Positions 23,980 to 33,269 are shown, counted from the first letter of the stretch. The stretch: 64,000 bases of DNA from Novosphingobium kaempferiae (GCF_021227995.1 NZ_CP089301.1:1984001-2048000), one strand, 5' to 3'. Translations and numbers: made by a program. Notes: generated from the sequence alone by a model not told the origin.

Positions 23980-24001
23980 TGCGAATTAGTCGCATTAGCA
24001 A
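23980..24001. promoter_or_regulatory. Fur-like box for the operon at 18356-23939
   Basis: The minus strand reads TTGCTAATGCGA, five bases, then TCGCA, the same composite as at 13950-13971 and differing only in the spacer. TGCGA-N5-TCGCA is a perfect dyad. It lies about 40 bp before the receptor start. Confidence 0.55.
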
Positions 24002-24199
24002 CCCTTTCGCCGATGAGGTGGGACCGGCGAGCCGTTTCGACAGCGGGTTAAAGCCGACATAGGTGTGGCACCATTGCAGGAATAGAGAGGAGAAGCGGCG
24101 ATCTGCTGCGGACCCAGGTTTACTATTCAAATCTTGCAATGTGGTGGTCTCGGCCCATCGAATACTGCCTTTACAAAACCTGACCCTTAACGCTTATAT

Positions 24200-24220
24200 C
24201 GCTAACGATTCGCAATAGCG
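24200..24220. promoter_or_regulatory. Fur-like dyad upstream of STN receptor
   Basis: The site starts CGCTAACGATTCGCAA and ends TAGCG. The outer arms CGCTA/TAGCG are inverted and the minus-strand text ATTGCGAATCG resembles the other boxes. It is 34 bp from the ATG at 24254. Confidence 0.45.
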
Positions 24221-24253
24221 CTTACGGTGTGGCAATAAGGGGGCGAGTAACCG

Positions 24254-26731
24254 ATGCATCTGTTCCAACGCATGGCCCGTGGGCGGTCGCTCGCACGCGG
24301 CATGGGTCCGTTGCTGCTGACTACAGGATTGGCGACAGCCGCGATTGCGCTTCCAAGTACTGCGATGGCGCAAGCCGACCGCAGCTATGACATCGCAGGC
24401 GGTCCGCTCAAGGATGCTATCGACAGCTTTGCGCGACAGAGTGGGACACAGATCCGTTACGACGCAGCGGAAGTTCAGGGGCGCACGTCTCCGGGCCTGA
24501 AGGGCCGTTCCGGCGTTGCGGAGGGCCTGTCGAGAATACTGGCAGGAACCGGCCTCGCCTTCAGGCAGACGGGGGGCAACGGTTTCACATTGGATGCTGC
24601 TCCGCAATCGGCCGATGGAGCCATCCAGCTTGGCCCGGTGCGGGTTGCGGGTGAAGGTACGGCGACGGGCGGTTACGATCGTCCGGTCAGTGGCACCGCG
24701 CTCACCGAACACTCTCGCTCCTACACCTCGGCCGGTCCGATCGCCGCCGCGACGGGCCTTGGCCTGACCTTGCGAGAGACACCGCAGTCGATCACCATCC
24801 TGACGCGCGAACGGCTGGACCAGCAGGGTATCACCACGCTGGGCGATGCGCTCGCGCAGGCTCCGGGGATTTTCTACCAGCCTGGGGGCTCTTCGGTCGG
24901 CGGCTACGCCGGCCTCAATTCGCGCGGCTATGCCGTCACCAGCATCATGCTGGACGGCGTACCCATCCCGACATCGGCGGTCGCCGGCTATGCCGCGCTT
25001 CAGGGCCTTGGAACGCTCAACACCGACGTCTATGATTCCATCACGGTCGTGCGCGGCGCCACCGGCCTGTTGACCGGCGCGGGCGATCCTTCCGCGACGG
25101 TCGCGCTGACCCGCAAGCGTCCGACCGACACCTTGCAGGCTATCGCCCTGGCCAGTTACGGACGCTGGGACCAGGTGCACGCCATGGTCGATCTTGGCGG
25201 CCCGCTTAACGCGCAGGGAACCGTGCGCGCACGGGCTGTCGGTTCTTTCGAGGACGGCGATAGCTGGAAGCAAGGCTATCATTATCGCAAGTACGTCGGC
25301 TACGGGATCATCGAGGCCGATCTTTCGAGCCGGACGCTGTCCAGCCTTTCCTTCGACTTTGGGGGGAACAACGGCCGGGGCGGCGCGGGGCCCTACACGG
25401 GCTATGCACTGACGGATGTGGACGGCAACCCGACGCCGTTCGGGCGCCGCGACAATGCGCAAGCGGAATGGAGCCGTTTCCGGGACCGCCGCATCGGCGT
25501 GACCGCCGCGATCGAGCACAACTTCGACGAGGATTGGCGGGCCAAGCTGGTCTACAATCACAACGAAGTGAAAACGCAGCAATATTTCGGCCTGGCGGCC
25601 GATCTGCCCGATGCCGATGGCTTCACAGCGCTGCATCTGCGCAGCTATCGGATCACGAACAAGGTGGATTCGGTCGGAGCCAAGCTGGACGGCGCGTATT
25701 ATCTGTTCGGGCGCAGGCATGAGCTGGTCGCCGGCTTCAACGGGTCCTGGACGGACGAGGACACCCCCGACTGGTACAGGAGTTTCGCCAGCACGGTGAA
25801 CGTCTATACCTGGAACCGGCAATTCCCCGAACCGGACTGGGGGTCTCTCTACGGGTTTGGCTGGGGCACCAAGGTCAGCCAGTACGGCGCCTACGTCGCC
25901 ACCCGGTTGCGCGCGACCGAGACCCTGGCCATCCTGGGCGGCCTGCGCTGGAGCAACTGGCGCACGCGCGATCTCGACGAGACCGGAGCGGCCTACGACG
26001 ACCGCAAATACAGGAACGAGATCACCCCTTACGTGGGTGCGGTCCTCGATGTCACGCCGAACCTGTCGGCCTATGCAAGCTACACCAGCATCTTCAATCC
26101 GCAGTCCTCGCGCGATGTCGAAGGCCGTCTGCTGGATCCGGAAACGGGATCGAACATCGAGGCCGGCATCAAGGGCGAGTGGTTCGACGGCCGCCTTAAT
26201 GCCAGCGCCGCGGTCTTCCAGGTGAAGAAGGACAATCTGGCGGTGCAGGACGGTACCAACCTGACACCGACCGGCGATCAGGCCTATGTCGCGATGGACG
26301 ACACTAAGGGCCGGGGCTGGGAGGTCGAAGTCTCGGGCGAGCCGATCGAAGGCTGGAGCATCCAGGGCGGCTACACCCGGGTTCGCACCAGAGACAGCGC
26401 CGGTGCCCGCCTGAACGGCGAGATGCCCGAGCACATGGTCAAGCTTTTCACCAGCTGGACGCCTGCCTCCCTCAGCCAGCTTACCGTCGGCGGCGGCGTC
26501 ACCTGGCAGAGCCGGATCTACTCTCCGTGGATGGAGGAAGCCTGGGCCGATCGCTACGCCCAGAAGAGTTACGCCGTGGTCAACGCGATGGTGCGCTATG
26601 CGATCAGCGAGCAGGTCATGGTGACCCTCAACGCCAACAACCTCTTCGACAAGGTCTACCGCACCGACGTGGACGTCCACGACTACGGGTCTCCGCGCAG
26701 CTTCGTGGCCTCAGTGCGCGCGCAGTTCTGA
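24254..26731 (+). CDS. STN-domain TonB-dependent siderophore receptor/transducer
   Basis: An 825-aa receptor. After the signal peptide (ends near PSTAMAQ) comes an STN domain at about 43-115 (YDIAGGPLKDAIDSFARQSG, then GRSGVAEGLSRILAGTGLAF), as in FpvA and FecA transducers. The plug follows: ETPQSITILTRERLDQQGI, LNSRGYAVTSIMLDGVPIP and VVRGATGLLTGAGDPSATVAL. The barrel ends VASVRAQF. STN receptors usually signal to a FecR-type anti-sigma factor, but no FecI/FecR pair is present here. It leads an operon with PepSY, DUF3325, DUF3649 and TonB genes. The ATG at 24254 gives the expected n-region. Confidence 0.92.
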   Translation: MHLFQRMARGRSLARGMGPLLLTTGLATAAIALPSTAMAQADRSYDIAGGPLKDAIDSFARQSGTQIRYDAAEVQGRTSPGLKGRSGVAEGLSRILAGTGLAFRQTGGNGFTLDAAPQSADGAIQLGPVRVAGEGTATGGYDRPVSGTALTEHSRSYTSAGPIAAATGLGLTLRETPQSITILTRERLDQQGITTLGDALAQAPGIFYQPGGSSVGGYAGLNSRGYAVTSIMLDGVPIPTSAVAGYAALQGLGTLNTDVYDSITVVRGATGLLTGAGDPSATVALTRKRPTDTLQAIALASYGRWDQVHAMVDLGGPLNAQGTVRARAVGSFEDGDSWKQGYHYRKYVGYGIIEADLSSRTLSSLSFDFGGNNGRGGAGPYTGYALTDVDGNPTPFGRRDNAQAEWSRFRDRRIGVTAAIEHNFDEDWRAKLVYNHNEVKTQQYFGLAADLPDADGFTALHLRSYRITNKVDSVGAKLDGAYYLFGRRHELVAGFNGSWTDEDTPDWYRSFASTVNVYTWNRQFPEPDWGSLYGFGWGTKVSQYGAYVATRLRATETLAILGGLRWSNWRTRDLDETGAAYDDRKYRNEITPYVGAVLDVTPNLSAYASYTSIFNPQSSRDVEGRLLDPETGSNIEAGIKGEWFDGRLNASAAVFQVKKDNLAVQDGTNLTPTGDQAYVAMDDTKGRGWEVEVSGEPIEGWSIQGGYTRVRTRDSAGARLNGEMPEHMVKLFTSWTPASLSQLTVGGGVTWQSRIYSPWMEEAWADRYAQKSYAVVNAMVRYAISEQVMVTLNANNLFDKVYRTDVDVHDYGSPRSFVASVRAQF

Positions 26732-26793
26732 GGATCGGCGACGCCGGGAAGCAGGGGCGGCCGCCGTGCTGCCCCTTTTGATGGGATCGAGCG

Positions 26794-28368
26794 ATGGCAG
26801 TGGCACAGCGAAACGTACAGCCACGCGGATGGCGCCAGTCGATGGCCTCGCTCCATACATGGGCGGGGCTGATCCCCGGCTGGATCCTGTTCCTCGTCTT
26901 CGTGTCCGGCACCGCGTCCTTCTTCCGCCACGAGATCAGCGCATGGATGCGCCCCGAACTGACGCCGGCCCCGGTGACGCTCCAGGCGTTGCAAGCTGCC
27001 GACGCTTTGCTGGCAACCAGTGGGCATGGCGCTCCGAGCTGGTCCGTGATGCTACCCAATCCGCGTGGAGGCGAGGCACTGACGCTGGGATGGCCGCCCT
27101 CGACCGACGAAGGCGAATGGACGAGCATCACGCTCGATCCGGTGACCGGGAGCCGTTCGACGATCCGCGAGACCGAAGGCGGGGACTTCCTTTTCCACTT
27201 CCACTACAATCTGCGCTATCTGCCGTGGTGGGTCGGTCGCTACCTGATCGTCATCGCCTCGCTGGCGATGCTGGTCGCAATCCTTTCCGGCATCATCACG
27301 CACAAGAAGATCTTCACTGACTTCTTCCTGCTGCGCTTCGGCAAGGGGCAGAGGAGCTGGCTCGACGCCCACAATGTCACCAGCGTGCTGGCCCTGCCCT
27401 TCCACCTGATGATTACCTACACCGGCCTCGTCATCTTCGCCAACATGCTGCTGCCCTGGCCGATCAGCGCAAACTTCGCGAGTGAGGACGCTTATTTCGA
27501 GGCGGCCTACCCGTCGTCTCCCGAGGTGGAGAAGTCCGGCCGCCCCGCTGCCACGATATCGCTGGTCGATATACTCGACACGGTTCGAGGGCAGATCGGC
27601 CAGATGCCCGCCAGCCTCTCCATCCAGAACCCGGGAGACGCCGCAGCGGTCGTGACCGCCTATCCACGGCCCGATCGGCTTGGCGGCAGTTCTCCCGTCA
27701 TCGCCATCAACGGCGTTTCCGGCACAGTGCTGAAGGGGCCGCGCCCTGCCAGCGGAGCAGAAGCGACCCGCGACGTCATGGTCCAGCTCCATGCCGGATG
27801 GTTCGCGGCGCCCGTGCTGCGCTGGCTGTATTTCCTTGCCGGATTGAGCGGCACCGTCATGACTGGATCAGGCCTGATCCTCTGGACGGTGAAGAGGCGT
27901 GCGAAACTGCCCGATCCGTCCCGACCGCATTTCGGTTTTCGGCTTGTCGAACGCCTGAACATCGGCGTCATCGCCGGATCGTCAGCCGCGATCGCGGTAT
28001 TCTTCCTTGCCAATCGCCTGCTGCCGGTCGGGCTCGCCGATCGGGCATCATGGGAAGTCGACGCCATGTTCATTGCATGGGGCGCGCTGTTCGTCTGGGC
28101 GATCGGACGACCCGCAAGGCGGGCATGGGTCGAAGTCCTGACAGCGGGGGCCGTGCTCTACGCCATGGTGCCAGCCGTGAATGCACTCACGACCTCCCAC
28201 GGTCTGCTGCCCAGCCTGATTGCGGGCGACTGGATTTTTGCCGGTTTCGATCTGGTGATGCTTTCAACCGCGGCGCTGCTGGCGCTCGCCGCGCGACGAA
28301 CGGCGCGGCAGAACGGCAAGCCTGCGTCACGCCGTCAGGCCCGTGTGAAGGCACAGGCCCCGGTATGA
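26794..28368 (+). CDS. PepSY-associated TM protein (putative iron reductase), second module
   Basis: A 524-aa PepSY-TM protein. N-terminal helix in LHTWAGLIPGWILFLVFVSG; HFHYNLRYLPWWVGRYLIVIAS, then AHNVTSVLALPFHLMITYTG and HAGWFAAPVLRWLYFLAGLSG carry the conserved His residues, and several helices follow at the C-terminus. It is longer at the C-terminal end than simple PepSY_TM proteins, like the paralogue at 18724-20328. It follows the STN receptor by 62 nt. Its stop overlaps the DUF3325 ATG, indicating one coupled module. Reductive release of siderophore iron is inferred. Confidence 0.85.
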   Translation: MAVAQRNVQPRGWRQSMASLHTWAGLIPGWILFLVFVSGTASFFRHEISAWMRPELTPAPVTLQALQAADALLATSGHGAPSWSVMLPNPRGGEALTLGWPPSTDEGEWTSITLDPVTGSRSTIRETEGGDFLFHFHYNLRYLPWWVGRYLIVIASLAMLVAILSGIITHKKIFTDFFLLRFGKGQRSWLDAHNVTSVLALPFHLMITYTGLVIFANMLLPWPISANFASEDAYFEAAYPSSPEVEKSGRPAATISLVDILDTVRGQIGQMPASLSIQNPGDAAAVVTAYPRPDRLGGSSPVIAINGVSGTVLKGPRPASGAEATRDVMVQLHAGWFAAPVLRWLYFLAGLSGTVMTGSGLILWTVKRRAKLPDPSRPHFGFRLVERLNIGVIAGSSAAIAVFFLANRLLPVGLADRASWEVDAMFIAWGALFVWAIGRPARRAWVEVLTAGAVLYAMVPAVNALTTSHGLLPSLIAGDWIFAGFDLVMLSTAALLALAARRTARQNGKPASRRQARVKAQAPV

Positions 28369-28655
28369 TCCACGCTGTAATCCTCATGCTTCAACTTGCT
28401 GGTTTCTCCGGCCTGCTGCTGGCCTTCCAGCGGCACCAGCAGGAGTGGCTGCGCCGCAGACTGGCGACGAACACCGCCCGGCACCTGCGCCTGGGCGGCT
28501 TCCTGTCGCTCGCTGTTGCATACGCGCCGGCAGGACTGGTTTTCGGGTGGGGGGAAGGAACGGTCATCTGGGTCGGTTGGCTCACCATCGCGGCCGGACT
28601 GGTGGTAGCCATCAATACCAACCGCGAACGCATTCTGTCTCGGGTTCGCCAGTGA
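28365..28655 (+). CDS. DUF3325 membrane protein, second module
   Basis: A 96-aa protein with helices at VILMLQLAGFSGLLLAFQ, GGFLSLAVAYAPAGLVFGW and IWVGWLTIAAGLVVAI. The N-terminal AFQRHQQEW segment after the first helix is characteristic of DUF3325. The ATG at 28365 overlaps the PepSY stop in an ATGA, and the final A of its TGA is the first base of the next ATG. Confidence 0.82.
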   Translation: MIHAVILMLQLAGFSGLLLAFQRHQQEWLRRRLATNTARHLRLGGFLSLAVAYAPAGLVFGWGEGTVIWVGWLTIAAGLVVAINTNRERILSRVRQ

Positions 28656-28954
28656 TGCGGCGGCCTGCTGCACGAGCCGTGGCATCACTGGTCCTCCGCG
28701 TTCTTGCCGGAACCCTCGGCGCGTTCGCCACGGGCGCGCTTGCCACCACCGTCCTGTCACTGATCCTGGCACGACTTGGCGTTTCTCGCGCCGATGCCGT
28801 CACCATCACACTGATGGTCGGCCCGGCCATCCTCGCCCTCATTTGCCTGGCCGCGTTCCACAGTCGCGATCCGGCCCGGCTATCGGGATGGCTGGCAGCG
28901 GCGGCGGCGGCCCTCGCCATCACGTGTGCCCTCCTGCGGAGCAGCCTGTCATGA
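28655..28954 (+). CDS. DUF3649-like membrane protein, second module
   Basis: A 99-aa, three-helix protein (LAGTLGAFATGALATTVLSL, ITLMVGPAILALICLAAF, AAAAALAITCALL). Size, position and hydrophobic pattern match the DUF3649 partner of the first module, though sequence similarity is low and the family call is less sure. It overlaps the DUF3325 stop by one base and the tonB start by four. Confidence 0.7.
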   Translation: MRRPAARAVASLVLRVLAGTLGAFATGALATTVLSLILARLGVSRADAVTITLMVGPAILALICLAAFHSRDPARLSGWLAAAAAALAITCALLRSSLS

Positions 28955-29715
28955 AACACCTGACCGTCATGCAGACCGTGTCGCAAGACGTGAACAACGC
29001 TCGCCTGCCTGCCGCCATGCCCGCCGCGTTCGAAATGCCTGCGCGGTATGGCATCGATGTGCGGTCCCGCCTGTTCGGAATGGCCGGAACCTGTCTTGTC
29101 CTGCTTCTCGTTCTCGCCGGCATGCTGCTTTCATGGGAAAGTTACACCAGCGCGCCGAAGCCGCCGACGCTCAGCGTCTATGATGTGGCGGCACCTGCAC
29201 CCTCCCCTGCCCCCCAACCCGAGCCGCCGGCCGAACCGGAGCCCAGGAAGAGGCAGATGGACGAGCCCATCCTCGATCTGCCCGTGGTCGAGCCCGCCAT
29301 GGTCACGGTCGCGGAGCGCAACCGGGTGCCGGTCCTGCTTGCGCCGCCGCCGTCTCCCGAACCGCAGGTGAGGCAAATACCTCAGCCTGAAAGCCAGCCG
29401 GCGCCTGCCCCACCCCCACCATCGAACGCGAAGCCGACCTGGGAAGGCGCGGTTCTGGGCGCCCTCAACAATGTCAAGCGCTATCCGCGCGAGGCCCGCT
29501 TCGCCCGGCAGCAGGGAGTACCCTACATCCGGTTCGTAATGGATCGCGAAGGCAAGATTCGCTCGATCCAATTGGAGCGCAGTTGCGGCGTCCGCTCGCT
29601 TGATCAGGAAGCGCTTGCCCTGCCCCGGCGGGCGCAGCCTTTGCCGGCACCTCCACCGGAGGTGAAGGGGGCAACGATCGAACTGGTCGTGCCTGTCGAA
29701 TTCTTCATGCGGTGA
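28951..29715 (+). CDS. TonB energy transducer of the iron operon
   Basis: A 254-aa TonB protein. A cytoplasmic N-terminus precedes one membrane anchor (LFGMAGTCLVLLLVLAGMLL, about 41-60), a Pro/Glu-rich periplasm-spanning region (about 75-165) and a C-terminal TonB fold (KRYPREARFARQQGVPYIRF, then SIQLERSCGVRSLDQEALAL). It couples the proton-motive force to outer-membrane receptors. Being the last overlapping gene of the STN-receptor operon suggests a dedicated partner. No exbB or exbD accompanies it, so it must use ExbBD encoded elsewhere. Confidence 0.88.
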   Translation: MKHLTVMQTVSQDVNNARLPAAMPAAFEMPARYGIDVRSRLFGMAGTCLVLLLVLAGMLLSWESYTSAPKPPTLSVYDVAAPAPSPAPQPEPPAEPEPRKRQMDEPILDLPVVEPAMVTVAERNRVPVLLAPPPSPEPQVRQIPQPESQPAPAPPPPSNAKPTWEGAVLGALNNVKRYPREARFARQQGVPYIRFVMDREGKIRSIQLERSCGVRSLDQEALALPRRAQPLPAPPPEVKGATIELVVPVEFFMR

Positions 29716-29733
29716 CACCCGGATCAGGAACCA

Positions 29734-30450
29734 ATGATGACGAACACGGCAATCAGAGCGGCAGGGATCGCGGGAATGATCGGCGCGGTCCTGTGGTCGA
29801 TCGGGGATATCTTGCTGGTAGGCGGAACGGCCGATCCTGCAGCCTATCCGCTGCTATCGAAGACCTATGCGTCGCGAATCTCATTTGGCGCCCTGCCGCT
29901 GATGCTCGGGCTGTCCGAGCACCGGCTGGCTCTGGGCGCCTTGCTCAACAACCTGGCGATCCCGCTCAATCTTGCCGGCAGTTGGCACCTCTACCAGGGC
30001 ACGCGGCCTGCCGGACGGATGCTCTCGCTGACGGTGCTGATCCTGCTGATGTGCGGCAACGCCTGGTCGCCGCTCGGGCACGCCGGGTTCTACTATGTCG
30101 GCCGCGTATACCAGACAATCTCCATCGTCCCCCTAGCGGCGCATGACGCCCTGCTGGCCCTGGGCGATGAGTTCAATCACATGTTGTTGATCGCCTGGCT
30201 CCTTCCGGTGCTGACACTGGGCTGCGGAATGCTGGCGCTGTGTCTGACGATCGCCACCGGCAAAAGCGCCTACCCGCGCTGGAGCGCCCTGATCTTCAAC
30301 CCTGCCGTGCCGCTCCTCATTGCGGCTGCCGGTTCAGTCCTGCCTGCTCCTGTCGGTACCTGGTTTTATGCCGCAGTGCTGAACGTCGCCTTCCTGCTGA
30401 TCTACGCCTGTTCCACGGCGCTGCTTTGGCGCACGCCCCCGATCCGGTAG
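29734..30450 (+). CDS. Polytopic membrane protein, unknown function
   Basis: A 238-aa protein with about seven hydrophobic helices, beginning IAGMIGAVLWSIGDILLV and including NLAIPLNLAGSWHLYQG, LLIAWLLPVLTLGCGMLAL and AAVLNVAFLLIYACSTALLW. The layout recalls DUF6796/DUF4386-like membrane proteins, but I am not certain of the family. It starts 18 nt after tonB and may be the last gene of the iron operon. No transport or catalytic motif is evident. The ATG at 29734 or the ATG three bases on are both possible. Confidence 0.75.
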   Translation: MMTNTAIRAAGIAGMIGAVLWSIGDILLVGGTADPAAYPLLSKTYASRISFGALPLMLGLSEHRLALGALLNNLAIPLNLAGSWHLYQGTRPAGRMLSLTVLILLMCGNAWSPLGHAGFYYVGRVYQTISIVPLAAHDALLALGDEFNHMLLIAWLLPVLTLGCGMLALCLTIATGKSAYPRWSALIFNPAVPLLIAAAGSVLPAPVGTWFYAAVLNVAFLLIYACSTALLWRTPPIR

Positions 30451-30507
30451 CCGCCATCCGATCGCATCCCATGCCCTTCGCCATACCCCGCTGGACACAA
30501 ATAGAAA

Positions 30508-30528
30508 TGCTATTGCGACGTGATAGCA
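30508..30528. promoter_or_regulatory. Fur-like dyad upstream of receptor at 30619
   Basis: The site begins TGCTATTGCGACG and ends ATAGCA. The 6-bp arms TGCTAT/ATAGCA are perfectly inverted around nine bases, and the left half resembles the TTGCTAATGCGA boxes. It is about 90 bp before the ATG. Confidence 0.5.
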
Positions 30529-30618
30529 ATTATTCTAAGCGCCCCCGGAGCAGCAGTCGCACGGTGGCGGTCGGCGATGGTGCTGCCGACCGTTGATCCA
30601 GACTTTCAGGGGGAAGAC

Positions 30619-32883
30619 ATGAGGCAAAATATCTCCGTTCGGAGAAAAGCATTGCTGCGCGATCTGCACGTAGCAGTGGCAACCTTTACCGCAATTGCAG
30701 CGCCGGGCAGCGCACTCGCCCAACCTTATGCGCCGACCGCCGAAACCGAGCGCGAAGAACCGCAGAGCGACCGCGACATCACCGTCACCGGCGAGCGTCC
30801 CGATAGCGATCCCACGATCACCGAAGGCAGCGGCCGGTATGCGCCCCGCGCCATAAACGTGGGCAAGGCGCTGCAGACGCTGCGCGAGACGCCCCAGTCG
30901 GTAACAGTCATGACGCGCGCACGGATCGAGGATCAGAACCTCCTCACCGTCGAGGATGTGATGCAGCAGATGACCGGCGTGACGGTAGATCGCGCCTGGC
31001 TATCCTCAACCTACACCTCACGCGGGCTGCCGATCACGAATTACCGCCTGGATGGTGGCGCCAGCGCGCAGACGTCCACCACCACGGGCGATCTCGACAC
31101 CGCGATCTTCGATTCCATCGCCTTGATCCGCGGCGCGGACGGGCTGTTTGGAGCCGGCGAGGCAGGTGGCGTAATCAACTTCACCCGCAAGCGCGCAATG
31201 GCCGATACGCAGGCCCGCGCCACGATGACCTTCGGCAGTTGGGACCATGCCCGAATCAACGGCGATCTCACCGGAGCGTTGACCGCAGATGGCAGCCTGC
31301 GGGCCCGCGCCATCGGCGTCTACGACATGAGCGACAGCTTCCAGGACTTCAAGACGGATGACCGCTGGCTTGCCCACGGGTCGATCGAGTACAACCCGGC
31401 GCCCGGAACGCTGCTGCTGGCGGGATACACCCATCAGGTCGACAAGCACGAGGGTTTCAACGTCAGCCTTCCGCGCTATCGCAGTGGCGAGGACATCGGC
31501 TTTCCTCGCAGCACCAACATGGGCGCACCGTGGAGCACGATCGACCGCACGATCGACATCGCCTATGGACGGATCGAGCAGGCGATCGGCAAAGCTTGGA
31601 CGATGCGGCTGAACGCCAACTACACCCGGTCCAACGACCGCACCAATGCGGCGGAGATGGAAAACGCCGTCGATCCGATCGATCGGTCCGGTGCCGACTG
31701 GTGGTACTACCAGGCCGCGTCGAGAGTGCGAGAACTCACCCTCGACTTCAACACGACGGGCAGCTTCGAGGCATTTGGCCAGAAGCACGACGTTGTCCTT
31801 GGCGTGGACTACACGAACAACAGGACGGACAATCGCAGCTTATGGACCTATCACGGGCCGGCCAATGTTTTCGATCCGGACTATCCGCCCGAACTGGCCT
31901 ATCCGCCGGTATGGACGGACGGCGGCTATGAGGGCCGCACGAGAATCGAACGCCTCGGCTTCTACGGATCGCTGCGCGTCCGCCCGGTCGCCGCGCTGTC
32001 GCTGATCGGCGGCGGACGGCTGGTGGTGAAGGACCGCACCGAGAACCGCAACATCTCGACCGGAGCGGTGACGTCCCTACTCGACCAGAAGACCAAGTTC
32101 GTGCCTTATGTCGCAACGGTGCTCGACGTCACGAAATCGCTCAGCCTCTACGCCAGCTACTCCGAAATCTACCAGTCGCAGGCCAACCTGATGTCGGCGC
32201 CGCGACCCGGAACACCGCTGGGCCCTGTCAGCGGCACCAATTACGAAGCGGGCGTGAAGGGCGAGTTCGCGGGCGGCAAGCTGACCGGATCGCTGGCGGT
32301 CTATCGCGTGCGCAAGCAGGGCGCTTCGGCGACGGATCCCAGCAATCCGCCCGCCGGGTCCACCGACAACTGCTGCTATATCCGCGACGGGTCGCTGCGC
32401 AGCCAGGGATTCGAAGCTGAAGTGAACGGAGAGCTGCTGCCCGGCTGGCAGGTATCGGTTGGCTATACCTACAACGATAATGAGAACCGGCGCGAAAACG
32501 ACGCCTCGTTCGCCGAGATCACCCCCCGGCACCTGCTCAAGGTTTTCACGGACTATGCCTTCCGTGAAGGCGCACTCAAGGGCCTGAGCATTGGCGGCGG
32601 CGTGACCGCGCAAAGCAGCAACTTCCGTTCGGGCTACGTGCAGGAACTCAACCCCGCCACGGGTCTATACGACGGCCCCTACTACCAGTACCAGTTCAGG
32701 TTGCCCGGATACGCTATCTGGTCGCTGCGCGCAGAATACGACGTGAGCGATCAGTTCTCGATCAGCGCCAATCTGAACAACCTGTTCGACAAGTCCTATT
32801 ATGTAACGATCGGCAGCCCAGGCTACGGCAATTTCTACGGCGATCCACGCAATTTCCTCGTCTCGCTGCGCGGCAAGTTTTGA
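30619..32883 (+). CDS. Siderophore TonB-dependent receptor
   Basis: About 754 aa. Signal peptide ends near PGSALAQP. TonB-box region DRDITVTGERP; plug motifs ETPQSVTVMTRARIEDQNL, YTSRGLPITNYRLDGG and LIRGADGLFGAGEAGGVINFTRKR; barrel ends FLVSLRGKF. The pattern is that of FpvA/FhuE-type ferric siderophore receptors lacking an STN domain. The ATG at 30619 has an AGGGGGAAG ribosome site; the frame upstream to 30520 crosses the Fur-like dyad region and was not used. It appears monocistronic, followed by a hairpin at 32927-32954. Confidence 0.92.
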   Translation: MRQNISVRRKALLRDLHVAVATFTAIAAPGSALAQPYAPTAETEREEPQSDRDITVTGERPDSDPTITEGSGRYAPRAINVGKALQTLRETPQSVTVMTRARIEDQNLLTVEDVMQQMTGVTVDRAWLSSTYTSRGLPITNYRLDGGASAQTSTTTGDLDTAIFDSIALIRGADGLFGAGEAGGVINFTRKRAMADTQARATMTFGSWDHARINGDLTGALTADGSLRARAIGVYDMSDSFQDFKTDDRWLAHGSIEYNPAPGTLLLAGYTHQVDKHEGFNVSLPRYRSGEDIGFPRSTNMGAPWSTIDRTIDIAYGRIEQAIGKAWTMRLNANYTRSNDRTNAAEMENAVDPIDRSGADWWYYQAASRVRELTLDFNTTGSFEAFGQKHDVVLGVDYTNNRTDNRSLWTYHGPANVFDPDYPPELAYPPVWTDGGYEGRTRIERLGFYGSLRVRPVAALSLIGGGRLVVKDRTENRNISTGAVTSLLDQKTKFVPYVATVLDVTKSLSLYASYSEIYQSQANLMSAPRPGTPLGPVSGTNYEAGVKGEFAGGKLTGSLAVYRVRKQGASATDPSNPPAGSTDNCCYIRDGSLRSQGFEAEVNGELLPGWQVSVGYTYNDNENRRENDASFAEITPRHLLKVFTDYAFREGALKGLSIGGGVTAQSSNFRSGYVQELNPATGLYDGPYYQYQFRLPGYAIWSLRAEYDVSDQFSISANLNNLFDKSYYVTIGSPGYGNFYGDPRNFLVSLRGKF

Positions 32884-32926
32884 CGCGGCCACAACGCTCC
32901 GAACGATCAGTTCAATCGACGGAATG

Positions 32927-32954
32927 CCAGTTTCCCCGCGCGTGGGGAAACTGG
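32927..32954 (+). terminator. Strong hairpin after siderophore receptor gene
   Basis: CCAGTTTCCCC (32927-32937) and GGGGAAACTGG (32944-32954) form a perfect 11-bp stem with a 6-base loop, 43 nt after the stop codon, followed by GTTTAG. It is a likely intrinsic terminator despite the short T-run. Confidence 0.65.
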
Positions 32955-33269
32955 GTTTAGCACGTTGCATAAGACGGACTTTCGCCGCCATGCAGGTAGT
33001 TGCCCGCCACCGCTTCACTGATTTTCCGCCGTCGGCGGACAGCGGTACCGACCCTTAGTGGACGCTCAGCAGCCAGTTTTGCATTCCTAGCTGCGGACGG
33101 TCAGGTTTCCCATTCTACCCGCCCAAGACTGGTGGTCAGGCAAATGTCCGGTCTTTAATTGGGTTACGAGGAGACGCGAAATGTCGGCAACACAGTATTG
33201 CACGCATAGAGATCGAGCGATGTGAGGGTAGGCAAACCCTCCCTATAGACGCCCTATAACATCTTTTCA
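32955..33269. other. 315-bp non-coding spacer at edge of stress island
   Basis: No gene, dyad or recognised site is visible. The sequence is of mixed composition and separates the iron cluster from the flavoprotein island. An AT-richer stretch (CCCTATAGACGCCCTATAAC, ending 33260) just before the LysR-type element could hold promoter elements for the gene at 33370. Confidence 0.4.

Noticed and set aside
24194..26680. An 828-codon minus-strand frame
   Set aside because: Antisense of the STN receptor gene, which has a signal peptide, STN domain, plug and barrel on the plus strand.
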